Position numbers and translations under genes: made by a program. The notes under the pieces were generated by a model. The model saw only the letters and a program-made list of their open reading frames with translations, was not told the origin of the DNA and searched no databases. Shown here one piece after another: positions 7,554-16,592 of a stretch of 64,000 nucleotides of DNA (positions are counted from its first letter, which is position 1; each line of letters begins with the position of its first letter). Source of the DNA: Flavipsychrobacter sp. (GTDB lineage Bacteria; Bacteroidota; Bacteroidia; Chitinophagales; Chitinophagaceae); NCBI GenBank assembly GCA_024508935.1, contig JANINW010000036.1, forward strand, positions 53,472-117,471, given 5' to 3'.

Positions 7554-7574
7554 AAGCCGGCTATTTGCCGGCTT
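7554..7574 (-). terminator. Terminator of the porin gene
   Basis: The stem AAGCCGGC / GCCGGCTT with a 5-nt loop is followed on the minus strand by TTTTTATTTAT. It begins 9 nt past the stop at 7583. Confidence 0.9.
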
Positions 7575-7582
7575 CAGTTTCT

Positions 7583-8896
7583 TTAAAAACGGTATTGCAA
7601 TCTGAAAGTGAAAATATTGTCCTTTATGTCAGATGTGAATCCGGCAAGGCCAGTGCTTTCATTCATGATCCAATCGTAATAGAATGTTGCTTTTACATGC
7701 GCGTTCACATAATACACAAAACCGCCACCGGCAGTATTATACCGCACATCGGCAGCAGTAAATCCTTTTGCTGCGGTCAGTTCTTTATCTTTTATTTTTT
7801 TGTTCGGGTCATACCAGTCATATTTCAGTACGAGCTGCAGGCGGTCGAGGCCTAAATGCTGCAGGTAATAGAAATAAGCACCATCGAATTGGCGAATATA
7901 AAGCGGCGAAGGTGCGTTGGTTGCAGTGACGGGATAAGTGCCCGGTGTTTCAGACGTAGCAGCGGTAGCTGTTTGTTGTCCTCTTATATACTCTGCACGG
8001 AATTCGGTGAAGCCTTTGCGGTTAGGTATCTTCAACTGAAAATCGGCACCATAATATTGACGTGGTGCAATATAGTTTATGTTTGAAGGCACTGAATCGC
8101 CTTTTACAATTGCTTCATTTCCGCTGCCAACTGTTTTGTATATCCAGGCAGACTGGCTGGTGATTCCACCATAATAACCCGAAGCACTGGCAGATAAGAT
8201 CCAGCCCAGTTTTTTGAAAGTGTATGGTTTTAACGACAACCTGCCTATCAGGTCTTTATGGCTATCATATTCCGCTGGTCCTGCCAGGCCCTGGCCATTG
8301 AATACACCGACATCCAGCTTGATGGGTTTTAAAAAATGTTTCTTTTTCCGTGCTTCCAAAGTTACCATCATACCCAGATCACGTTCTGTTTTCATCAATA
8401 TCTGCGACATACGCCCACGTTCCGGCGATTCTCGGTCTGATGAAGACAGATTTGCCTCAAAGCCCATAGGGCGCGCAAACATACCGGCTGTTAAGGAGAA
8501 GAGTTCCAGTTTATTCTCATAAAAGCGTCCCCAGAAATCGCGTATAGCCACCCCTTTTTCAGAACCGTCAAACTGGAAAGCAAATAAAGCCAGGGGCTGG
8601 TTTTTCTCATTGTAATGGGCATAATCTATACGGATACGCCCCCTTCTCAACATAAACCTGTTATTGGAATTGGGCGAAAAATCGCCACCACTGTAGTTCT
8701 TTACACCTTTATCTTCCGCTACCTGGAATTGAGGCTGCATATAGCCCCCAAACCTCAGGCGGTCGAACTTGCCATAAAGCGGGTATAGCCCTTTACCAAT
8801 GGAAGTGGTTGTGTCCATCATATCGGTAAGAAAGCGCTGAGCCTGTACCGTTCTTACAAATAACAAGCAAATAGATACAAGTAAAATTTTACGCAT
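7583..8896 (-). CDS. OprO/OprP-type outer membrane porin
   Basis: A 437-aa protein whose signal peptide (MRKILLVSIC, cleavage after V-Q-A-Q near residue 20) is followed by a barrel-like sequence. Near the start of the mature part is 'L-R-F-G-G-Y-M-Q-P-Q-F-Q', then 'R-F-M-L-R-R-G-R-I-R-I-D-Y' (about 80-92), typical of the phosphate-selective porin O/P family (Porin_O_P). Further marks are G-M-F-A-R-P-M-G-F-E and E-R-D-L-G-M-M. It ends with an aromatic strand, F-R-L-Q-Y-R-F, as expected for BAM-dependent insertion. Phosphate or polyphosphate passage is known for Pseudomonas homologues; here the substrate is not shown. The start at 8896 gives the signal peptide; the in-frame start at 8920 adds a charged extension. 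Confidence 0.88.
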   Translation of the reverse strand: MRKILLVSICLLFVRTVQAQRFLTDMMDTTTSIGKGLYPLYGKFDRLRFGGYMQPQFQVAEDKGVKNYSGGDFSPNSNNRFMLRRGRIRIDYAHYNEKNQPLALFAFQFDGSEKGVAIRDFWGRFYENKLELFSLTAGMFARPMGFEANLSSSDRESPERGRMSQILMKTERDLGMMVTLEARKKKHFLKPIKLDVGVFNGQGLAGPAEYDSHKDLIGRLSLKPYTFKKLGWILSASASGYYGGITSQSAWIYKTVGSGNEAIVKGDSVPSNINYIAPRQYYGADFQLKIPNRKGFTEFRAEYIRGQQTATAATSETPGTYPVTATNAPSPLYIRQFDGAYFYYLQHLGLDRLQLVLKYDWYDPNKKIKDKELTAAKGFTAADVRYNTAGGGFVYYVNAHVKATFYYDWIMNESTGLAGFTSDIKDNIFTFRLQYRF

Positions 8897-9113
8897 AAGC
8901 CAATCGTAATTTGGCCGCAAACCTACAATCCTACATTTTACTTAACAATTATATAACCCAGACTTAATGATTTGATAACATTGAGGTTATAAATACTATG
9001 TATCGCTTAACGAAGCAGATTTGAAACAGAATTGTAAAAAAAACGAATATTTAAAGGGGATGCTTATATATTGATTAAATTGCTGCCGATAACACTGTTA
9101 CTCCGCACAATAA

Positions 9114-11351
9114 ATGAAAAAAGCATTTTTCGCAACCGGCATGTTGCTATTATGCAGCCTTGCATTTTTTAAGGCCAGGGCAACGCATATCTATGGTGGC
9201 GAATTATTGTATACCTATATTTCAGGCAATACTTATAAGGTAAACCTGGTGATGTATGGAGATTGCTCGGGTGCTTCGTTCCCGGGCCTCGATACGGCAA
9301 AACCGCAGGTCTCATTGTACAATGGCTTTACAAATTCAGGCCCGCCTATCATCCTGGTCAAAGAAGCGGGTTATGGCCAGGAGGTTTCACCTGTGTGTGA
9401 TAAAGAAGCAGGTAATACTTCCTGTAAGAACCCTACCAATCCACTGCCGGGCGTAATGAAATATGTTTATTCAAAAACAGTTAATATCTCTACCCCATCG
9501 GCCGGCTGGCGTTTTGTATTTACGGGCAATATGGGCGGCAATGCTCTTGCCGGCCGCAGTACCGCTATTACCAACATCAGCGGTTCCAACAATGGTTCCA
9601 TTATGTACCTTGAGGCAAGGTTAAATAACCTGAACGGTCATAATTCGTCTCCAAACTATACATCGATACCCACCCCGTATTTTTGTATCAACAGGCCACA
9701 GCAATACAACCAGGGTGCAGTTGACCCCGACAATGATTCGCTGAGTTTTTCATTAACATCTGCGCTTACTGGGCAAACAGGCACCCCAACAACAATAGCC
9801 TATATACCACCCTATACTGCTACAGCACCCTTGGCGGCAGCACAAAACACATTTAGTTACAATGCCGTTAACGGGCAAATGGGCTTTACACCCGACCAGG
9901 TGCAATCTTCATTAGTTGTAAACAAGGTAGAAGAGTATAAAAATGGTGTGCTGGTAGGCAGCAGTATGCGCGAAATGACCTTTGTTGTTTTGAACAACTG
10001 CAACAATACCCCACCCCAAAGCGGCCTGGACAAAGCACAAATAACAGGCGGGAAACATGAAGGGAATAATATTGTGAACGTATGCCAGGGCACTCCTTTT
10101 ATCAATATCAATATACCCATTACCGATCCCGAAGGCGACGCAGTTAATGTAGATGCACCGAGTATCCCCACAGGGTCCTCACTGAATGTGGCAAATAATA
10201 ACACGCCGACCCCAACAGTGATATTTAGCTGGAATACTTCCAACATTCCCCTGGGCACTTATAATTTTTACATCAACTATAAGGATAACGGCTGCCCCCT
10301 TACCAGTAATCAGACAACGGCTTACACCATACGAATAGTGCAGCCACCCTCGCTCACATACGAACCGGTTTATGGCACAGGATGTTATCATAAACAATTT
10401 CTGCACCTTAAAGTTACCAACGGCGTATTACCTTACGCTGTAACTATCAAGAGAGACGGCATAACGATAAGTAATCACCTGGATACTACAGGCATTATAA
10501 AAGACAGCCTGGTAGCCGGGAACTACACGGCATATATCACTTCCCCTAACCTTTCTGAATGTGTAACTTCTTTTGACTTTACCGTGGTAGATAGCGGTAC
10601 CTATCCCGTTAAGCCATTTTTCATTCCGCCTCATTACTGTGTAAATGAGCTTGCTCCTGCGTTAACAGTAAGAACAGCAAACGATGCCATCCTGCATTGG
10701 TTTACTACTGAAGGTACTCCATTAGCAGTTGCGCCAACATTCGACACAAAACAACCACAGGTTTTCTACTGGCTGGTAAGCCAGCAATACAAGGTCTGTG
10801 AATCATTGACTGATACGGTAAAAGTATATGTGCATGAGAACCCTGACGTACACATACTGAACCAGCCGGAAAAGTTATGTATGGGGGATAGAATATACCT
10901 TAGAGCTATAGGGGCGGAAAGCTATCATTGGGAGCCACAAGATAAGGTGGATATCGGGGCGGACAGTTCTTATTCCAGCCGTGTGATGGAACCCACAATG
11001 TATGTGCTCACCAGCACTAATGGCTATGGCTGCCACGATACCGATTATGTTTTGTACGACCAGATAGAACAATGCTGCCGGTTCTTCTACCCTACTGCAT
11101 TTACCCCTAATATGGATGGTAAAAATGATGGTTTCAGGGTACGCATGTATGGCAACCCCGAATCTTACCGCCTGACCATTTATAACCGTTGGGGACAAGT
11201 TGTGTTTACCACAGATGACCCAAATAAATACTGGGATGGTAATTTTGGTGGCCGCTCCTGCGATCCCGGTGTATACTTTTATAAAGTGCAGGGCAAATGC
11301 CTCACCGGGCATATAGAAGAAGCTAAGGGCGAAATATCTTTGCTCAGGTAG
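9114..11351 (+). CDS. Large secreted protein with T9SS type B (gliding-motility-associated) C-terminal domain
   Basis: A 745-aa exported protein with a signal peptide ending K-A-R-A (residue 23). It begins with the Bacteroidota module 'T-H-I-Y-G-G-E-L-L-Y' and 'Y-K-V-N-L-V-M-Y-G-D-C-S-G', often seen at the start of gliding-associated surface proteins. Ig-like/PKD-like beta-sandwich segments with many Cys residues follow (about 300-640). The C-terminus (about 655-745) is the T9SS type B sorting domain: F-Y-P-T-A-F-T-P-N-M-D-G-K-N-D, Y-N-R-W-G-Q-V-V-F and W-D-G-N-F-G-G, then P-G-V-Y-F-Y-K-V. It is therefore predicted to cross the outer membrane by type IX secretion. No T9SS machinery genes are nearby. 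The ATG at 9114 fits the signal peptide. It probably acts in surface adhesion or motility (inference). Confidence 0.9.
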   Translation: MKKAFFATGMLLLCSLAFFKARATHIYGGELLYTYISGNTYKVNLVMYGDCSGASFPGLDTAKPQVSLYNGFTNSGPPIILVKEAGYGQEVSPVCDKEAGNTSCKNPTNPLPGVMKYVYSKTVNISTPSAGWRFVFTGNMGGNALAGRSTAITNISGSNNGSIMYLEARLNNLNGHNSSPNYTSIPTPYFCINRPQQYNQGAVDPDNDSLSFSLTSALTGQTGTPTTIAYIPPYTATAPLAAAQNTFSYNAVNGQMGFTPDQVQSSLVVNKVEEYKNGVLVGSSMREMTFVVLNNCNNTPPQSGLDKAQITGGKHEGNNIVNVCQGTPFININIPITDPEGDAVNVDAPSIPTGSSLNVANNNTPTPTVIFSWNTSNIPLGTYNFYINYKDNGCPLTSNQTTAYTIRIVQPPSLTYEPVYGTGCYHKQFLHLKVTNGVLPYAVTIKRDGITISNHLDTTGIIKDSLVAGNYTAYITSPNLSECVTSFDFTVVDSGTYPVKPFFIPPHYCVNELAPALTVRTANDAILHWFTTEGTPLAVAPTFDTKQPQVFYWLVSQQYKVCESLTDTVKVYVHENPDVHILNQPEKLCMGDRIYLRAIGAESYHWEPQDKVDIGADSSYSSRVMEPTMYVLTSTNGYGCHDTDYVLYDQIEQCCRFFYPTAFTPNMDGKNDGFRVRMYGNPESYRLTIYNRWGQVVFTTDDPNKYWDGNFGGRSCDPGVYFYKVQGKCLTGHIEEAKGEISLLR

Positions 11352-11360
11352 AGGGTATCA

Positions 11361-12461
11361 TTATTCCCACTTGAACACCCTGCCCGCAATAAAATACAGG
11401 ATTACACCCCAAATTAATAACGCCAGTATATCCCAGCGTACTGTCCAGAGATTAGCGCCATCAAAAGCTATATTCCGCATAGCGTCATTCAAAAAACTAA
11501 GCGGGAATGCCCTGCATATAGGTTGCAGCCATTTAGGGAAATTATCTATAGAAAAGAAGGTGCCGGCAAGCAGGAACTGCGGCAGTGTTATAAGGTTGGA
11601 AAAAGGAGGTATGGTAGCCTCGCTCTTGGCCACACCACTTACTATAAAGCCAAAGCCCATGAATACCATTATACCTACCATACACAAAACCAGCAATTCT
11701 GCGAATGTTATCCAACCATTCACCAACGTATAGCCAAATGCAAAATGGCCCAGACTGATAATGATGATGGCGCTTACCAATTGGAATACCATGCGTGCTA
11801 CCCCTTCACTGATAACAATTACTTCGCGCCTTACAGGGGTTGCGAAAAAGCGTTTCAACACCAATGTCTGCCTTAAGTTGAAGAATACGAACGCAGTACC
11901 AAAAACACTACCTGCCAGCAATGAAAAACCTAACTGCCCGGGCAACAGAAAATCGATGATCTTATATTCCCGTACCGATTCTTCATGTACATCAATTGAA
12001 GCAAGCTTTTCTGTACGTTCCTGTATCTCCGGGTCCATGTTTTGTACTACACCGGCTAATACGCCTTTCAACTGCGGTACTTTGTCCATTTGAGAAGAGG
12101 CTGCTCGCAGCACTATGCTATACCTGGGTCTCGTACTATCTGCTTGTTCTTTTATAGCTATCGTGGCCACAATATCTCCTTCCTTCAGAGCATTACTGAT
12201 CTTAGTGCTATCGTGCCCGCCCTTCCATTTCAATACGGGTATATTATGCAGTATGCTGTACAATTGGTTGGATGTATCACTGCCAGGTTCGGTGGCTACA
12301 CTAATGCTGAAACCCCTGCTACCGCCCAGGAAACCAAAAACAATGATAAATATAAGCGGGAAAGCTATACCAAATATTACTGCTGAAGGACTCCTGAGTA
12401 TGGATTGCAGGCTGGCTTTTACCAGTGCGCGCATTGCCCGTGCATTACTATATGATGCCAT
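11361..12461 (-). CDS. ABC-2 type transporter permease (lone)
   Basis: A 366-aa inner-membrane protein. It has one N-terminal span (about 22-42, A-V-I-F-G-I-A-F-P-L-I-F-I-I-V-F-G), an extracytoplasmic domain of about 130 residues, and five more spans from about residue 165. The C-half has 'R-F-F-A-T-P-V' and the ABC2_membrane signature region around 'L-P-Q-F-L-L-A-G-T-F-F'. The layout matches drug/polysaccharide/lipid exporter permeases of the DrrB/YhhJ type. No ATP-binding subunit lies within the window, so the ATPase partner must be encoded elsewhere. The ATG at 12461 is chosen because it opens M-A-S-Y-S-N immediately before the basic amphipathic stretch. It is convergent with the preceding T9SS protein gene, 9 nt apart. 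Confidence 0.88.
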   Translation of the reverse strand: MASYSNARAMRALVKASLQSILRSPSAVIFGIAFPLIFIIVFGFLGGSRGFSISVATEPGSDTSNQLYSILHNIPVLKWKGGHDSTKISNALKEGDIVATIAIKEQADSTRPRYSIVLRAASSQMDKVPQLKGVLAGVVQNMDPEIQERTEKLASIDVHEESVREYKIIDFLLPGQLGFSLLAGSVFGTAFVFFNLRQTLVLKRFFATPVRREVIVISEGVARMVFQLVSAIIIISLGHFAFGYTLVNGWITFAELLVLCMVGIMVFMGFGFIVSGVAKSEATIPPFSNLITLPQFLLAGTFFSIDNFPKWLQPICRAFPLSFLNDAMRNIAFDGANLWTVRWDILALLIWGVILYFIAGRVFKWE

Positions 12462-12578
12462 GGGTACAAAGATATAGATGCCCCCGCTCAATTTTCATAC
12501 TATATCGCAGCATAAATGCTTGTTAAAAAAAACTACTATAAGTCTGTATGTTTCTTTATAATGTAAATTACAGTGTTG

Positions 12579-13856
12579 ATGATGAGAAAGACCATACTAC
12601 ACTACGCCAGCCTGTTCCTGCTCTGTTTTGCCACCCTGCCGCAAACCTTTGCTGCCAAAATATTCATACCGATGGATGCTGATAATCAGGGCAACCATCT
12701 GAAAGCTTATGGCGTAGCATATGCAGCACTTACTAAAGGACTAGAGGTGGATTGGCTGCTGAACTACCAGGGTGGTAGCTTCGGGCTTGACCAGGTTGAA
12801 AGCATTGAACGGCTTTGCAAACTGCGGGGTGTAGACTACCAGGTGATGAGCGACGCGCAGTATGCAGGCGTAATCACCAAGATCATGAACCCGGATTTTA
12901 ACGGAGATATCATTAAACTGGAAAAACCGCCGCGCATAGCCGTTTACACGCCCGATAATAAACAACCATGGGACGATGCGGTGACTTTGGTGCTGACTTA
13001 TGCTGAAATACCCTATGACAAGATATATGATGACGAAGTATTGTCGGACAAGCTGCATGATTACGACTGGCTGCACCTGCACCACGAAGATTTTACAGGC
13101 CAGTACAGCAAATTCTGGCAGCCATACCGTAATACCAACTGGTATCAGGAAGATGTACGCTTAAGCGAAGCAATGGCAAAAAAACATGGCTTCAAAAAAG
13201 TATCCCAACTAAAGCTGGCCGTAGCAAAAAAAATAAGGGACTTTGTTGCTGGGGGCGGTTACCTGTTTGCCATGTGCTCCGCTACAGACAGTTATGATAT
13301 AGCCCTTGCAGCACAAAACACTGATATATGCGACGTGCCTTTCGATGGCGATCCTGTAGCACCTGATGCCCAGCAAAAACTGGATTATTCGCAAGACTTT
13401 GCATTTAAGGATTATATCCTCCATACCAACCCGTACGACAATGAGTATTCTAACATTGATAATACCCATTTGCGGCAGGTACCTATGGAAAATGATTACT
13501 TCACACTATTTACTTTTTCCGCTAAGTTTGACCCTGTCCCCACGATGCTTTGCCAGAACCATACTACAACTATCAAAGGGTTTATGGGGCTTACCACTTC
13601 CTTTAGGAAGGAAACTTTAAAGACGAATGTGTTAGTGATGGGCGATTATAAGCCGGCAAATGAGGCTAAATACATACACGGAGAATACGGCAAGGGCACC
13701 TGGACTTTTTATGGCGGCCACGACCCGGAAGATTACCAGCATGTGATAGGCGATCCGCCGACAGAACTTAGTACACACCCTACCTCACCAGGCTATCGCC
13801 TGATATTGAATAACATTCTCTTTCCTGCAGCGAAGAAAAAGCCAAGAAAAACCTAA
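12579..13856 (+). CDS. Secreted class I glutamine-amidotransferase-like protein
   Basis: A 425-aa protein with a signal peptide (MMRKTILHYA, cleavage after F-A-A near residue 26). It resembles a Bacteroidota family that databases often call 'asparagine synthetase B', but I see neither an N-terminal Cys nucleophile nor an AMP-PP-binding motif of that enzyme, and the protein is exported. The middle has a GATase1-like segment: 'V-A-G-G-G-Y-L-F-A-M-C-S-A-T-D-S' (about 225-240), with a Cys where a nucleophile-elbow Cys could sit, and a later 'G-K-G-T-W-T-F-Y-G-G-H-D-P-E-D-Y' (about 370-386). A GATase-like fold is therefore inferred; activity is unknown. It overlaps the convergent MmcQ gene by 4 nt. 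The exact start (12579 or 12582) is uncertain. Confidence 0.75.
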   Translation: MMRKTILHYASLFLLCFATLPQTFAAKIFIPMDADNQGNHLKAYGVAYAALTKGLEVDWLLNYQGGSFGLDQVESIERLCKLRGVDYQVMSDAQYAGVITKIMNPDFNGDIIKLEKPPRIAVYTPDNKQPWDDAVTLVLTYAEIPYDKIYDDEVLSDKLHDYDWLHLHHEDFTGQYSKFWQPYRNTNWYQEDVRLSEAMAKKHGFKKVSQLKLAVAKKIRDFVAGGGYLFAMCSATDSYDIALAAQNTDICDVPFDGDPVAPDAQQKLDYSQDFAFKDYILHTNPYDNEYSNIDNTHLRQVPMENDYFTLFTFSAKFDPVPTMLCQNHTTTIKGFMGLTTSFRKETLKTNVLVMGDYKPANEAKYIHGEYGKGTWTFYGGHDPEDYQHVIGDPPTELSTHPTSPGYRLILNNILFPAAKKKPRKT

Positions 13857-14194
13857 TCAAGCTTTTCCCTTACCTTCTTAGGCAACTTAGCTTTTATAAG
13901 TTCATAGGACTGACGGAGATAATGTTCCCATTCTTTAGGACGCAGGGCATTTCTTTTGTTGATGGCTATCCATTTATTATGCGCCATGTAAGGTGCAGGG
14001 ATAATACCTTCTCTTTCTGTCAGCTCTGCAAAATCTTCTTCGGTAACCTTGAAAGACACATTGGTACCATCGTGCATACCCGTTATACAAAACATCTTTT
14101 CCGCCACCATAAAACAAAGATGGTCTTCCCATTTAATACCTTCATGTGCTCCGGGCAAGCCAAGGCAGAAGGAACGCAATTTCTCCGTGGTCAT
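13853..14194 (-). CDS. MmcQ/YjbR family protein
   Basis: A 113-aa small cytosolic protein of usual family length. Typical features are L-R-S-F-C-L-G-L-P-G-A-H-E at the N-terminus (residues 6-18), K-W-E-D-H-L-C-F-M-V, the central 'S-F-K-V-T' and 'P-A-P-Y-M-A-H-N-K-W-I-A-I' (about 66-78), and a C-terminal 'Y-E-L-I-K-A-K-L-P-K-K'. YjbR proteins have a double-wing DNA-binding-like fold (CyaY-like). A role in DNA binding is assumed for the family but not shown. It is convergent with, and overlaps by 4 nt, the secreted GATase-like gene. Confidence 0.9.
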   Translation of the reverse strand: MTTEKLRSFCLGLPGAHEGIKWEDHLCFMVAEKMFCITGMHDGTNVSFKVTEEDFAELTEREGIIPAPYMAHNKWIAINKRNALRPKEWEHYLRQSYELIKAKLPKKVREKLD

Positions 14195-14239
14195 TCCATA
14201 AAGTTATGGAAATAGCCTGCAAAGAAATACACACATTCA

Positions 14240-15778
14240 TTATCGCACTATTACAAACCCTTTGGCAATGCTACCCTGCAACCCGCCTGCGTGTAACCAA
14301 TAACGCCCGGCCGGTAGCGTGCTGATGTCTACTGTACTATGATAAACAGAACTGTTGCTTGTTTGCCATTGCATAACGATATGTCCTGCGGCATCAACAA
14401 TGCTTATCTTATAAGATGCAGGCGAAGTATTGTTTATGCCGATATTGAGTTTGCTGGTAGCAGGTACAGGATAAAGTTCTAAACTACTTGCTGCCGATAC
14501 ATGCTGTACATTATTTGTAATCGGTGGCTTTACGCCCGATTTGAAACGCGCCATCGCTATCTTGTATCCGCTTGTGGTATTATAGTAACCACCTATTACT
14601 ACATGGTTGCTATCATCTATAGCCATAGAGGTAACATTGTCGTAGCTACTGTTGACTGTAATTGTAACCAAACCCGAATCGCCAATGGTCGTATCAAGTA
14701 CTCCCATGCTACTGAATTTTGCCCATGCATACATATTATTCCCCGTAGTGCGGGCTGACATAATGATGTCTCCATTGCTGAGCGTATCTATACGGTTGGT
14801 TGCATCGAACGTTTTAAAGCTGCGTGCGCTGATTCCGTTCACGCCAAAACTGTTGTCGACAGCACCATTGCTATTAAGGCGCAACAACAGGTTGTAATTG
14901 CCCTGGCTATGCGCCCCGATTACTATTTTTTGCCCGCTACCCTGTATCAAAACAGAGTAACCATATACATCCGTACCTATAGGCATCAATACTTGGCCAT
15001 TAGTACCAAAGGCGTTGTCAAGATGGCCGCTGGTATCATAGCGCAGTGCCGCCAGTTGCCAATGGCTGCCATCATAAGTGTCACCTACGTGTACTACCTT
15101 GCCATCGGCCTGTATAGCAGCGGCATAGGCGTTGTCGTCTTTAGGGCCTATATCTGTTACAGTAATACCGTTAGTACCGTAGCTGGCATCCAGCACGCCA
15201 TTGGCAGTGTAGCGCATCACGATGAATTTCATATCCGTGCCGCCATTATTAGTGCATCCCGCCAATATGATCTTACCATCCGGTTGCAGTAACACATTGC
15301 GGCCGTATGTATTGTTAGTGCCTGTAGTTACCTGTGTTACTGCACGGCCATTCACGCCAAAACTGCTGTCTACCTTGCCTATAGCAGTAAAGCGCACCAG
15401 CTTCATACGGTAGCCTTGTCCATCGTAATAATCCCCGCATACTATGATCCGGCCATCGGGCTGACGTATTGCGCCATATACTGCCATATAGGTTGTGTCC
15501 AGGTCTATACCTGTACCATTATTGCCAAAACTGTTATCTACTGAACCATCAGCATTAAAGCGGGTAAGATGGAAGTGCGTACGCCCGTTCTCAAGGTAAG
15601 TACCGGCAGCCAGCAATTTGTTACCCGGAAGTGCCAGCAATTTCATACAAGTGGCACCCGAATCTATCAACACATTTACAATACCATTGGTGCCGAAGCT
15701 GCTATCGGGTGTGCCGGGCTGGCCATAGCTATTTATAAACAGAACGATTAACGTTGATACAAGTAAAAGCTTTTTCAT
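14240..15778 (-). CDS. Delta-60 repeat protein with T9SS type A sorting domain
   Basis: A 512-aa exported protein with a signal peptide from the ATG at 15778 (MKKLLLVSTL, cleavage at N-S-Y-G-Q, about residue 20). Seven repeats of about 55-60 residues follow, each containing a 'R-F/Y-x3-G-x-x-D-x-S-F-G-x-N-G' motif (for example D-G-S-V-D-N-S-F-G-N-N-G and N-G-V-L-D-A-S-Y-G-T-N-G), the delta-60 repeat, predicted to form a beta-propeller. The last 80 residues (from L-E-L-Y-P-V-P-A-T-S-K-L-N) are a T9SS type A (Por secretion) sorting domain ending K-G-F-V-I-V-R. It is predicted to be secreted or surface-anchored; no enzymatic motif is seen. It looks monocistronic. Confidence 0.92.
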   Translation of the reverse strand: MKKLLLVSTLIVLFINSYGQPGTPDSSFGTNGIVNVLIDSGATCMKLLALPGNKLLAAGTYLENGRTHFHLTRFNADGSVDNSFGNNGTGIDLDTTYMAVYGAIRQPDGRIIVCGDYYDGQGYRMKLVRFTAIGKVDSSFGVNGRAVTQVTTGTNNTYGRNVLLQPDGKIILAGCTNNGGTDMKFIVMRYTANGVLDASYGTNGITVTDIGPKDDNAYAAAIQADGKVVHVGDTYDGSHWQLAALRYDTSGHLDNAFGTNGQVLMPIGTDVYGYSVLIQGSGQKIVIGAHSQGNYNLLLRLNSNGAVDNSFGVNGISARSFKTFDATNRIDTLSNGDIIMSARTTGNNMYAWAKFSSMGVLDTTIGDSGLVTITVNSSYDNVTSMAIDDSNHVVIGGYYNTTSGYKIAMARFKSGVKPPITNNVQHVSAASSLELYPVPATSKLNIGINNTSPASYKISIVDAAGHIVMQWQTSNSSVYHSTVDISTLPAGRYWLHAGGLQGSIAKGFVIVR

Positions 15779-15943
15779 AGTCGGAAGTTTTAATATAGAA
15801 GTATGAAAATAGGCTGTCTGTGCCGGGCAGGAAATAATCAATTTGTATTAGAAGGGGATTAGGAACAACAGATTGCAAAGGCTTTAAAAACATTTTAATC
15901 TTCGTTTGCCGGCCTTTTAACTTATTTAAAACAGAAGCAGAAA

Positions 15944-15951
15944 TAAATTTG
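15944..15951 (+). promoter_or_regulatory. Candidate -7 box for the 173-aa secreted protein
   Basis: TAAATTTG (consensus TAnnTTTG) followed by TGCC, 52 nt before the ATG at 16004. No TTG element at the expected distance. Confidence 0.45.
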
Positions 15952-16003
15952 TGCCTGAAGAAATAGCATTGTATTCTTTTAATTAAAAACTAACAGACGT
16001 ACG

Positions 16004-16525
16004 ATGAAGCGTATAACTTTTGCCCTGGCAGCGGTTATGCTGCCTTTCTTAAGCTACTCTTACCAGGAGGTTCCGTTAGGAACAAAAACAATGAAAATAG
16101 CCCGTAATGCCGCAGACCCAAGGTCTAAATTCATGCGCATAGATATACCACCCAATGCACTAAGGGTCATTTATCACATATCCGTAAGCAACACAACCGT
16201 TCCCAAACCGATAGGTTTGTACGACCAGGTAGAAGATATATTGACCGGGCCTGCAGTTGATTATCTTATACCCTACCTTGTTGAAAGCAAAAAAAGTAAT
16301 GCATATATTGACTTTCAAATTTTTGAGAATAGAACCTGCGCCTGGGAGTTTTACAATGGACGTAATGAATGCATCCCTTCAGAAAAGCACCGGCGGTCTC
16401 GCGGAGGCGTTTACCAAATGCCATGGGTACCCGGCAATTACGGCCGCTATTTTATTTGCTTCGACAATCCTGAATCGGAAACAGACTGCTATGTTACTGC
16501 CGAGGCTGTGGCTATAGTGCAGTAA
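16004..16525 (+). CDS. Secreted protein of unknown function
   Basis: A 173-aa protein with a signal peptide (MKRITFALAA, hydrophobic to about residue 19). The mature part has a 'L-R-V-I-Y-H-I-S-V-S' beta segment near residue 53 and four Cys (near residues 111, 121, 154 and 160) that could form two disulfides. Its C-terminal half reads like a small beta-sandwich (N-Y-G-R-Y-F-I-C-F-D-N, T-D-C-Y-V-T-A-E-A-V-A-I-V). I do not recognise the family. A -7 box precedes it and a strong bidirectional terminator follows, so it is probably a monocistronic gene. A periplasmic or surface role is the only inference I can make. Confidence 0.75.
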   Translation: MKRITFALAAVMLPFLSYSYQEVPLGTKTMKIARNAADPRSKFMRIDIPPNALRVIYHISVSNTTVPKPIGLYDQVEDILTGPAVDYLIPYLVESKKSNAYIDFQIFENRTCAWEFYNGRNECIPSEKHRRSRGGVYQMPWVPGNYGRYFICFDNPESETDCYVTAEAVAIVQ

Positions 16526-16549
16526 AACAAATGCAAGCAGTCATTATAA

Positions 16550-16581
16550 AATCTGCAGGGCAATGTATTACCCTGCAGATT
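16550..16581. terminator. Bidirectional terminator between convergent genes
   Basis: The 11-bp perfect stem AATCTGCAGGG / CCCTGCAGATT with a 10-nt loop lies between the secreted protein gene (+, stop 16525) and the TonB receptor gene (-, stop 16593). Flanking T-runs are short. Confidence 0.75.
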
Positions 16582-16592
16582 AACCACTATTC

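Noticed and set aside
14195..14212. TTCCATAA/TTATGGAA palindrome between two same-strand genes
   Set aside because: It has an 8-bp A+T-rich stem with no T-run; too weak to call a terminator or operator.
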